Of a DNA stretch of 64,000 bases, positions 55,231 through 64,000 are shown piece after piece (within the stretch, counting starts at the first letter, position 1; the number at the start of each line of letters is the position of its first letter). This DNA comes from Cavia porcellus. Taxonomy: Eukaryota > Chordata > Mammalia > Rodentia > Caviidae. The translations under genes and the position numbers were made by a program. Where the stretch lies: contig NW_026947506.1 in NCBI RefSeq assembly GCF_034190915.1, forward strand, positions 8,369,501 through 8,433,500. The letters are read 5' to 3'. The notes under the pieces are model-generated. The model ran no database searches and was not told the origin of the DNA. It worked only from the letters and a program-made list of their open reading frames with translations.

Positions 55231-58200
55231 TCACAACTTTTTTATCCATTCTTCAGTCAATGGACACTTAGGTTGTTTCCAAGATCTGGCTATTACAAAT
55301 TGTGCTGCTATAAACATGGGTGCCCATATATCACTGTGGTATGATGCTTTCAGTTCTTCTGGGAATATGCCTAGAAGTGGTATAGCTGGGTCATATCGGG
55401 CTTCCAGTCCTAGTTTTCTGAGAAATCTCCAGACTGACCTCCACAAAGGCTGCACCAGTCTACACTCCCACCAACAGTGCAGGAGAGTTCCTTTTTCCCC
55501 ACAGCCTCTCCAGCATTTGTTGTTGGTGGTTTTCTTGATGTTGGCCATTCTTTCAGGAGTGAGATGAAATCTCAGTGTGGTTTCGATTTGCATTTCTCTA
55601 ATGACTAATGATGATGAACATTTTTTCATGTATTTATTTGACATTTGTATTTCTTCATCTGAGAATTGTTTATTCATCTCAGATGCCCATTTTTGGATTG
55701 GGTGTTTGAATTTTGGGGGTCTGATTTTTTTTAATTCTTTGTATGTTTTAGATAGAAGTCCTTTGTCTGAGGGGCAGTTCACTAAGATTTTTTCCCAGTT
55801 TGTGGGTTTTCTTCTCACCATGCTGGAGACTTCTTTTGACGTGCAGAAACTTTTTAATAAGAGGTGATCCCAGTTATTGATTCTGGGAAGTATTTCCCAT
55901 GCGGTTTGAGTCCTGTTGATGAATTCTCTACCTACTCCTGTATCTTCAAGGTTTTTACCCAATTTGTCTTCCAGTAGATTTAGTGTTTGTGTTTTAATAT
56001 TTAGATCTTTGATCCATTTAGATTTTATTTTAGGACATGGTGATAGGCATGGGTCTAGTTTTAGTTTTTGACATATGGAGAGCCAGTTTTTCCAACACGA
56101 TTTATTAAAGAGACTGTCGTTCTCCCAGTGAACCTGTTTGGCCCCTTTATCAAAGATAAGGTGGTTGAGTGTGTTTGCAGTTGTGGTTGTATCTTCTGAT
56201 CTATTCCACTGATCTTCAGCTCTGTTTTGGTTCCAGTACCATGTTGATTTTACTACGGTTGCTTTGTAGTATAGTTTCAAGTCAGGGACTGTGATACCTC
56301 CTGCCTTGCCTTTGCTGCTTAGAACTGTCCTTGCTATTCTAGGTCTCTTCTCACTCCAGATGAATTTTAGGAGTGATTTCTCGAGTTCTATGAGGTATGT
56401 TGATGGTATTTTTTATCAGGATTGCATTGAATCTGTATAACAGTTTTGGGAGAATGACCATTTTCATAATATTTATTCTTCCTATCCATGAGCAAGAGAT
56501 GTTTTTCCATTTTTGGAGATCATCTTCAATTTCATTTTTTAGTGTAATATAATTTTCTCTGTACAGGTCTTTCACTTCTTTCGTGAGAGTAATTCCTAGA
56601 TATTTCATTTTTTGGGTTGCTAGTGTGAAGGGTGTGGTTTCTCTTATTTTTCTTTCTGTGACTTTGTTGTTAGTGTATACAAATGCTATTGATTTTTGAG
56701 TATTGATTTTATAGCCAGCTAAATTACTAAATTTATTTATTATATCTAGCAGTCTTTCAATGGAGTTTTGGGGATCTTCTATATAGAGTATCATGTCATC
56801 TGCAAATAATGATAGCTTAACTGCTTCTTTTCCTATCTTTATGCCTTTTATTTCTCTCTCTTGTCTAATTGCTCTGGCTAGTATTTCCAGTACTATATTA
56901 AATAAGGGCGGTGATAAAGGGACATCCTTGTCTTTTGCCTGATTTTAAAGTAAAGGCCTTCAATTTTTGGGCATTTAGTATGATATTGGCTGTTGGTTTG
57001 TCATAGATGGCCTTTATTATATTGAGGTAAAGACCATCTATTCCAATTTTCTGCAGGGTTCTTATCATGAATGAATGTTGGACCTTATCAAAAGCTTTTT
57101 CTGCATCTATAGAAATGATCATGTGGTTCTTACTTTTGGCTCTATTGATATGGTGTGTTACATTTATTGATTTACATATATTGAACCATCCCTGCATGCC
57201 TGGGATGAATCCTACTTGGTCATGGTGTATGATCTTCTTGATGATTTGCTGCATCCTATTTGCCAATATTTTATTGAGGATTTTTGCATCTGTGTTCATT
57301 AGGGAGATCGGTCTATAGTTCTCTTTTTTAGTTGGGTCTTTCTCAGGTTTTGGTACTAGAGTAATATTTGCTTCCAGGAATGACTTAGGAAGGATTTCCC
57401 TTTCAATTTCATTGAATAGTTTGAGGAGTGTCGGCATTAGGTCTTCTTTGTATGCCTTGTAGAATTCTGCAGTGAATCTGTCTGGGCCTGGACCCTTCTT
57501 TGTAGGTAAGAATTTAATTATGTTTTTGATTTCATTAATAGAAATTGGGTTATTCAGTAGTTTTACATTTTCATGACCTAGCTTTGGTACTTCGTATGCT
57601 TCTAGGAATCTGTCCATTTCCTCTGTGTTATCAAACCTTTGAGAGTAGAGGTTTTCGAAATAGGTGTTGATGATTTTTGTATTTCTATAGGGTGTGTAGT
57701 GATTTCTCCTGTTTCATTCCTTATTGCATGAATTTGAGCTTTTTCTTCCTTTTTAAAAATAAGGTTGGGGGCTTATCAATTTTATTTATTCTTTCAAAGA
57801 ACCAGCTCTTTGATTCATTGATTTTTTGGATTTTTTTTAGTCTCTATTGCATTGATTCCTGCTCTGATTTTTATAATTTCTTCTCTTCTTTTGGCTTTGG
57901 GCTTGACTTGCTCTTCTTTTTCTAGATGTTTGACGTGTAACATCAGGTTATTTATTTGTATTCGTTCTATTTTCCTGATGTGAGAACTCAGTGCAATAAA
58001 TTTTCCTCTCAGGATGGCTTTCATTGCATCCCACAGATTCTGGTAAGTTGTATTTGTGTTTTCATTTTCCTGTAGGTAGTGTTTAATTTCTTCTTTGATT
58101 TCCTCTGTGACCCACTGATTACTCAAGAGTGTGTTATTCAGTTTCCATGTCTTTGTGGGAATTTTGTAGTATCTTTTATCATTAATTTCTAATTTCATAG

Positions 58201-58890
58201 CGCTATGGTCTGATAGCATGCAAGGGATGATTTCAACCCTCTTGCATTTATTTAGATATGTTTTGTGAATTAATATATGGTCTATTTTAGAAAATGACCC
58301 ATGTAGTGCTGAGAAGAATGTGTATTTTGTTGTTGTTGGGTGGAATACTCTGTATATGTCTAATAAGTCCATTTGTTCACAGGTGTGATTTGGTTCTTTT
58401 ATTTCTTTGCTGATTTTCTGTCTGGTTGATCTGTCCATTGGTATCAATGGTGTGTTAAGATCTCCTGTTAGAATTGTGTTACTGCTGATTTGGTTTTTCA
58501 TTTCTGTTAGTACTTGTTTTATATAACTGGGTGCTCTGGAGTTTGGTGCATATATATTTAAGATAGTTATCTCTTCCTCTTGGAGTTTTCCCCTAACCAG
58601 TATGTAGTGACCTTTTTTATCCCTTCTGATCATTATTGGCTTGAAGTTCACATTGTCTGCAAACAGAATAGCCACCCCCGCTTTTGTTTGGGTTCCTGCT
58701 CCATGAAGTATTGTTTTCTATCCTTTGCTTTCAGTCTGTGCGTATCCTTTTGAGTTAGATGGGTTTCTTGTAAACAACATATGATTGGATTTTGTTTCTT
58801 GATCCATTCTGCCAGTAAGTTTCTTTTAATTGGTGCATTGAGACCATTTATATTAATGGTTAAAACTGTTATATATTAGTTTATTGTTGA
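55231..58890 (-). pseudogene. L1 ORF2 (endonuclease, reverse transcriptase), frame broken
   Basis: ORF2 protein nicks DNA and copies L1 RNA. Seen in order on the minus strand: N-terminal TVLTININGLNAPIKR and the Mg-binding Glu in CCLQETHL (endonuclease), GDLNTPL and SDHSAMKL (endonuclease), a linker, RT motifs [15 protein letters not shown] and [16 protein letters not shown], the catalytic FADD at about 56800, MKYLGITL, and the cysteine-rich end [17 protein letters not shown]. Lesions: TAA near the start (about 58873), and one-base indels near 58703, 57833, 56923 and 56412. Length is about 1,220 codons, near the family norm. Confidence 0.93.
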
Positions 58891-58959
58891 CATGTTATCT
58901 TTTTGCTGTTGCATCTTTGTCTTTTGATTCTAAAATTGTCTGCTTTGTTTAGTGGTTTT

Positions 58960-59971
58960 TTTCCTAGATGCATCTAGACTGTCTTTCAGTATTCTTTGCA
59001 GGGTTGGCTTGGTGATCATGTAGTTTTTCAGCTGTCCTTTGTCATGGAAGTATCTTATTTCTCCATCCATTTTGAAGGACAGTTTTGCAGGATACATCAG
59101 CCTAGGTTGGAAATCATTTTCCTTTAGGATCTGGAATACTTCACTCCATGCTCTTCTTGACTTTATTGTTTGTGCTGAGAAGTCTGCTGTGATTCTGATA
59201 GGTTTTTTCTTTATAGGTGATCTGTCTTTTCTCTCTGACAGCTTTTAATATTCTATTCTTTTGTTCGATTTCTGGGATGGCCATTACTATGTGTCTGGGT
59301 GTAGTTTTATTTTGGTTATGACTATTTGGAGTTCTATATGCTTCACTGATCTTGATATCGGTTTTCAGTCTCATGTTTGGGAAATTTTCAGCTATTACTT
59401 CTCTAAATATCCTCTTGACATCCTTTATGTTGTTCCCTTCTTTTTCATTTATCCCTATTAACCTTATGTTGTTCCTTTTTGTGTCATCTTGCAGGTGTTG
59501 AATTGTTATTTCTTGATTTCTTGTTATTTTTAAAAGATATTTCCTTTCCTGTTCACTGGCTGCAATCTTGTCTTCAAGATCTGAAATTCTGTCTTTACAT
59601 TCACTGAGGCAGTTTTTACAACTTTCAATGGAGTTTTTGATCTCCTGCATATCTCTTTGCATCTGTTTTATATATTCTGTTTGTTTCTTATATTGTTCAT
59701 CCAGAGATTCTATCTTTTTGTTTATCTCCTCAAGTTTTTTAACTGTGTCTTCTTTAGATATGTTCAGCATCTCCTTCATTTCTTTTATCATTTCTTCTTT
59801 TACCTGAGAGATTATTTCTAGTTTGATTTCCTTTAAGGCTTCCCAGAGTTGCTTCTTTATTTCAGGTATTTCAGGTATGTGGCATATATTTTCTTCTATG
59901 CACATGGCTCCTAGGATTTCTTGGGATGGGCTGGATGTTTGAGACTGCATTTTGGTCTTTCGTTTTGTCAT
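58960..59971 (-). pseudogene. L1 ORF1 (RNA-binding chaperone), one frameshift
   Basis: ORF1 protein coats L1 RNA as a trimer. The first 250 or so codons are open from MTKRKTKMQ at 59971: a coiled coil with heptads (about residues 40-140), then the RRM segment with NNIRLIGINE and ISEAYRTPN. A one-base insertion in an A-run near 59207 shifts the frame, and the C-terminal domain continues in another frame to about 58960, with an early stop at 59141 in the original frame. Confidence 0.92.
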
Positions 59972-59989
59972 CTTCCTATATTTTTGCGC

Positions 59990-60281
59990 TTCAAGTTTTG
60001 TTCCAAGTGAGGTAGAGAGGTCAGCCAGGCTGGGACAGAATTCCCTGCTCCCTCCTTACTCACTGGTTTTGACAGGAAGCCGGATCCTGGGTCCCAAGTG
60101 AAGAAAACAGTTCGCTGGGCTGGGGCGGGGTTCCCTGTCTCTGCTGGACTTATTCCACTGACAGGAACCCAAAGCCTGGCTCCCAGGCAAAGAAGAGAGT
60201 TCCACGCCTCCACTGGACTTACTCGACCCACAGGCAGCCGGATCCTGGGCCTCAGGCAAGGCAAACAGTTCCCGGGCCTAG
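59990..60281 (-). repeat. Tandem monomers in the L1 5'UTR
   Basis: About three and a half monomers of 69-89 bp. Anchor phrases ACAGGAAGCCGGATCC (60072), ACAGGAACCCAAAGCC (60161) and ACAGGCAGCCGGATCC (60230), each followed by 'ctgg..cc.aggcaa' and 'cagtt'. A degraded unit lies at 59990-60071. Comparable to the monomeric promoters of mouse L1, although the sequence differs. Confidence 0.85.
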
Positions 60282-60297
60282 CTGGAGATTAAATTCT

Positions 60298-60710
60298 ACA
60301 CTATTGAGTAACCAGCGGGCATCAAAGATATCAGGAAAGAATTTCAAAAGTTCCTACCATCCATGGACAATGGTAGCACAATACACCAGAGCCTATGAGA
60401 AACAATGAAAATAATTCTAAGAAGGATATTCACAACTGTGAGTGCCTTATATGAAAAATAGAGCATGTCAAGCAAATACCTAACACTGCATCTCAAGGTC
60501 ACTGAAAAACAAGTGCACTCTGAATTGGAAAGTTGTAGACTATGAGAAATTATGCAGATAGGAGTGGAAAATCAATGAAATTAAGGCAAATAAATCAATA
60601 GAAATTATGAATTTAATCGTGAATTCAAATGTAGAAAAAAATGAATTGGTAAATAAATAAAGCAAAGTGTTAACCAAACAGAGAGAGGGAGAGAGACAAA
60701 TATATACAAT

Positions 60711-60773
<63 letters not shown>

Positions 60774-61620
60774 TGTTAATGCAATTAGTGCAAATCAAGA
60801 TGGTTTCTGACAAAATCCAGAGCATTCTAAAAAAACTACTTCAAAAACTTGTATTTCAATAAAGTAGAGAATCTAGAAAGAAGTGGATGAATGCTTAACT
60901 ACATATAAATTACCAAACTGAACCAGGGAAAGCTCTATATCCACAATAGACCAATATCAGGCAGTATAACAGGGGTATTTATAAAAACCATACCAATTAA
61001 GAAAAACCCAGGACCAGATGGATTTATTGCTGAATTGTACTGGAATTTGGGGAATGACTACTGCCAATATTTCTCAGACAGTCTCTCAAACTGAAAGGGA
61101 AATAACATGACCAAATTCGATACCAGCACCAGACAAAGAATCAGCCAATACAAAGAAAAGCATAGGTCAAAAGCAAGCACCATACTAAATGGCGAACACT
61201 GAAAATATTCTAAGAGCAGCAACAAGACAATGATGCCCACAATTACCTCTGTTATTCACACAATGCTTGAAATGCTCTGGATACCTATCTTCCCCTGGTT
61301 CAATTTTGGCAATTTGTGTGTATCTAAGAATTCATCCATTTCTTTTAGATTCTCCAATTTATTCAAAGAGCAATTAGGTAAGAGAAAGAAATAAAAGGGT
61401 ACCTCTAGGAAAGGGAGAACACAAATTATTATTTGCAGGTGACATGATATTCTACTTAAAAGACCCAAATAACTCTACCAAAAACTCTTAGAATAAATAA
61501 CAAATTTCAGCAAAGTAGCAGGAAATGAGATCAATACATAAGTCGTTTGTGTATATCAACAGTGGAAAATTCTCTGACAAGGAAGTAACAAAATCATAAG
61601 GGTGTGTCTGTCCTCTAAAT
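60298..61620 (+). mobile_element. Old L1, 3' part (resumes after nested L1)
   Basis: Continues the plus-strand ORF2 broken at 53614: 'cactattgagtaaccagcgg', 'aagaaaaacccaggaccaga' followed by 'tggatttattgctgaattgta' (RT region), then 'caggtgacatgatattctac' at 61437. It contains a CA/GA microsatellite and a short inverted piece at 61280-61366. No open frame. Confidence 0.8.
60711..60770. repeat. (CA)n(GA)n compound microsatellite
   Basis: (AC)7 is followed by about 22 GA units, inside the old L1. Confidence 0.97.
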
Positions 61621-62304
61621 TTTCACACGTAATCTACAAGAATCATTAAAAATTGTTAAATATAGATGGGATAAATGTGTCTAAGTTTACTCTCTATGGA
61701 CAGTAAGGTCTAGAAGTTATACATTAATCATAAAAGACTGAGACACTGGCAATAAATTTAAATTCAGAAACATCTGTTGCAAAGTATCAGTGCTTCTAAC
61801 ATCTTCTAAACAGGAAAATGTGTGAGGCCTTGGGCTTCTGAGGATAAAATGTGTTTCCTATGTGTTTGATTTATACCTACTAATAAACATTTCAGGGTTT
61901 GTCTTTCCCCAGGTCTTCAGCAAAATGTAAGGTTTGTGTCAAAACTCTTACTAGCAAGGATATTTCTATATAACAACAACAACAACAAAAAAAAGAAATT
62001 AAGCTGTGTTTTAATGAAAAAACAGAAGTTGTTTATTTTGGAAATTTAAAATATGCTATAATTTTATTTATACACAAAACATAAAAATGCATACCCTAAT
62101 GTGGTCCCTAATTTTGGACCTGGCCTGACACTCAAGATGACAGTCTTGGAAGGGACTCAAAGTAGAAACCAGCTTGAAACTCGAAGTTACACAAAGACCA
62201 CTGTGATCCAAGTGGGGTTCACCTGTTCCCTGATCCAATGGGTGAGCACATAAGTATAGCTGGACGTATTTTGGTCCAAATAAGGTTTTATTACTTATTT
62301 GTTT
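61621..62304. other. Unassigned A/T-rich sequence after the old L1
   Basis: May include a further diverged L1 tail ending at the A-rich run at 61973-61998. Nothing else is identifiable. Confidence 0.5.
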
Positions 62305-62415
62305 GATTTTTGAGACACAGTCTTACTATGCAGTTCAGGCTGGCTTTCCACTTGCAGTGATCTTCCCGCCTCAGCCTCCTGAGTTCTGGGATTATGGTCA
62401 TCTACCATCCCAGGT
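62305..62415 (-). mobile_element. B1-type SINE
   Basis: Plus-strand 'ttttgagacacagtcttact', 'cagttcaggctggctttcca' and 'gcctcagcctcctgagttct' is a reverse-complement B1. Confidence 0.85.
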
Positions 62416-62689
62416 AGACAATGTGTAGTGGTTAGACATAATTATCTTCCTATACATGCAAATTTCATTTTGTGACGTTAACCCTTCACAGAACTAACCT
62501 GTCTGTATTCCTCCCCCAGGGCTTCCTTTGGCAAACTGGTTTTTTCTGTGTCTTACTTTTTTATGTTGGAAGCACACAATCATACTACACAAAATCCATC
62601 CTTTTATGAAGATATTCTAACTTCCTTTTCTGCTTTCAAAATTGAATCTCACCTGTTTTGTCACAGGGACAGAAGCTTGACACATCTAA

Positions 62690-62875
62690 ACTGTTAATAC
62701 TCCTGATATCTGAGGTGGGCTTGAGAAAGTATCCAGACCTTTCTGGGCTAAATAAACATAGTGCTAGAAAAAAAATTCTCTGATCCGAGTCAGCTTCTGC
62801 TTGTTGCATCCGCTGTGCATGTCCCACAGTTGGGTTCTCTGCTGTGAGCCTCACTTTTGGGGGGCAAGTCCTTCC
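62690..62875 (+). mobile_element. Possible ERV LTR end (R-U5) with primer-binding-site-like sequence
   Basis: An AATAAA at 62751-62756 is followed about 100 bp later by GCCTCAC and then TTTTGGGGGGCAAGTCC at 62854-62870, which resembles the tRNA-Pro primer-binding site following gammaretroviral LTRs. No U3 start or partner LTR could be defined. This is a weak call. Confidence 0.3.
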
Positions 62876-63438
62876 CTTTCTCTTGGTGCCCAGGGGCTCT
62901 GATCTGCAGGCCCACAGAGCATCCCATCCCAGGAGTCAGCATCTGTCACTCCCCCATCGTCATCCTGATGTCGTCTTTGACTCCCCTCCCGCTTGGCACA
63001 CTATCAAAAAGAAAATAAAAAGGTAAAGAAGGACATTTCCTTATGTGTTTTGACTGAAGTTCAAAGGAGGACAGAGTAAGAGAGATAAATACTGAAATGT
63101 GATGCCAAGCAAAAGCAGAATGACTAAATACAGACAGAAGCTTGCTCAGTATTTAAATTGTCCCATCTTCAAGGGAGAAATGGTTATGCTACACTAATAA
63201 TGATACCACTGAAGGTAGATACAGAGGCTCTGTTTGCTTCTTCCACATTTACTGCTCCATAACATGGTGGCATTGCTAAGTCTGTCATCTCCCCTACCTC
63301 CTCCTCTTCCTGCTGCCCCTGACTCCAAGGAGGATGCTTTCTTCAGTAATTCAGAAAGAAAGCAGCCCAATGCTCAGCTTTGCATTTATAAATGGACTCC
63401 CACAGCTCGTGGTAAGCTTTAGTAAGCACTTGCACTGA

Positions 63439-64000
63439 CACTTTGCAACAGATGTTTCTGAATTTAAATTTATTGCCAGTAGCTTTAGTATAAGAAGGCT
63501 TCGAGGGCATCAGCTACGCCACATCTTATTTTGCACACCAGGTAGAGATGAACACCTCAACGCCTACTGGGATTAGGTGGAGATGCCACAGGTAAGGGAA
63601 AAAGACGAGCATTACAGTAGGTCACTGAAATGGGCTCCTGACAGAAGGCTGCATGTCCTGCCCAGGACCCTGTCTGAATGGGTGCCAGAGGAAAAGGTGG
63701 AGGCAATGGGACCCCAGATCAATGAGAGCATCTCTGTGCAGGTGGAGAAAACCATGATTATTTATTGTTTGGGCCATGTTTGCAAAGTGCCTAGGTCTTT
63801 GGGCATCCGCACTCCACACTGCATGTTGAAAGAGTGGGTGGCAGTAGGCACAGCACCAGTGCAACCTCCTTGGTCCCCCTCAAAGATGTATAACAGTGCT
63901 CTTGTGCCAGGAGAAGTCACTGGCTGGGATGACTTCACAGTCAAGATGAGTAAGTTGGAGCATTTTAACAGGTACCTGTCAAAATATTTCCAGCTATACT
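63439..64000 (+). pseudogene. Unidentified open frame with one stop, running off the right edge
   Basis: The plus strand is open from 63439 to 63573 and again from 63577 to the window end in the same frame, with a single TAG at 63574-63576: about 186 codons with one stop. The translation includes LPRTLSEWVPEEKVEAMG, QINESISVQVEKTMIIYC, LKEWVAVGTAPVQPPWSP and GWDDFTVKMSKLEHFNRY. I do not recognise the family. No splice sites or starting ATG are clear. It may be a retrocopy, a decayed ERV gene or a decayed host exon; the ERV-like leader just upstream is suggestive only. Confidence 0.35.

Larger units (their letters stand above)
53631..60281 (-). mobile_element. Full-length L1 retrotransposon with 16-bp target duplication
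   Basis: The 6,651-bp element is flanked by CTGGAGATTAAATTCT at 53615-53630 and 60282-60297. From its 5' end (right): a 310-bp 5'UTR of tandem monomers, ORF1 (from 59971), ORF2 (about 58890-55231) and a 1.6-kb 3'UTR with an A-rich tail at 53631-53639. It sits inside an old plus-strand L1. ORF1 and ORF2 carry one-base frameshifts, mostly in homopolymers, and there is an in-frame TAA near the ORF2 start, so this copy as read is not autonomous. Confidence 0.95.

Noticed and set aside
1..64000. CRISPR arrays, bacterial operons or a prokaryotic origin
   Set aside because: The introns, CpG islands, SINEs and L1s show this is mammalian nuclear DNA; the direct repeats present are microsatellites, a minisatellite and L1 monomers.

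Overview
This is nuclear DNA from a mammal, most likely a non-murid rodent. Long GT-AG introns, CpG-island promoters, LINE-1 copies and microsatellites point to a mammal. Abundant ID-type SINEs (tRNA-like, reading 'gctggggat..gctcagtgg..gagttcgat..') and B1/7SL-type SINEs, some fused as B1-ID composites, point to a rodent. The species cannot be fixed from this sequence alone. Gene order (PARG, TIMM23, NCOA4) matches the locus on human chromosome 10q11.

Layout. (1) 1-5369, minus strand: the 5' end of PARG, with the start of exon 2 at the left edge, intron 1, and coding exon 1. (2) 5370-5817: a 448-bp bidirectional CpG-island promoter between the PARG and TIMM23 start codons, with three ETS/GABP-type cores. 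(3) 5818-28570, plus strand: complete TIMM23, seven coding exons, 209 codons plus stop, every splice phase consistent. (4) About 29390-36278, minus strand: complete NCOA4 coding region, nine coding exons, 620 codons plus stop, meeting TIMM23 tail to tail. (5) 36279-48660: the NCOA4 5' region, with two CpG islands (about 41 kb and 48.5 kb), each holding a plausible non-coding first exon with a good donor. (6) 48.7-64 kb: no recognised host exon. It is repeat-rich: a solo class II (ERVK-like) LTR with a perfect 6-bp target duplication, an old plus-strand L1, and a 6.65-kb full-length minus-strand L1 nested inside it with a 16-bp target duplication, followed by a possible ERV LTR remnant and an unidentified open frame running off the right edge.

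Function. TIMM23 is the channel subunit of the mitochondrial inner-membrane presequence translocase, PARG removes poly(ADP-ribose), and NCOA4 is the ferritin cargo receptor for ferritinophagy and also a nuclear-receptor coactivator. PARG and TIMM23 are linked by a shared promoter, NCOA4 only by synteny. Nothing here looks like a wholly new system. The most useful observations are the nested L1 with tandem 5'UTR monomers and an oversized 3'UTR, the inverted L1 snippet, the intact solo LTR, the Ile-to-Leu change at the ferritin-binding site of NCOA4, its array of W-L motifs, the paired NCOA4 promoters, and the unassigned open frame at the right edge.
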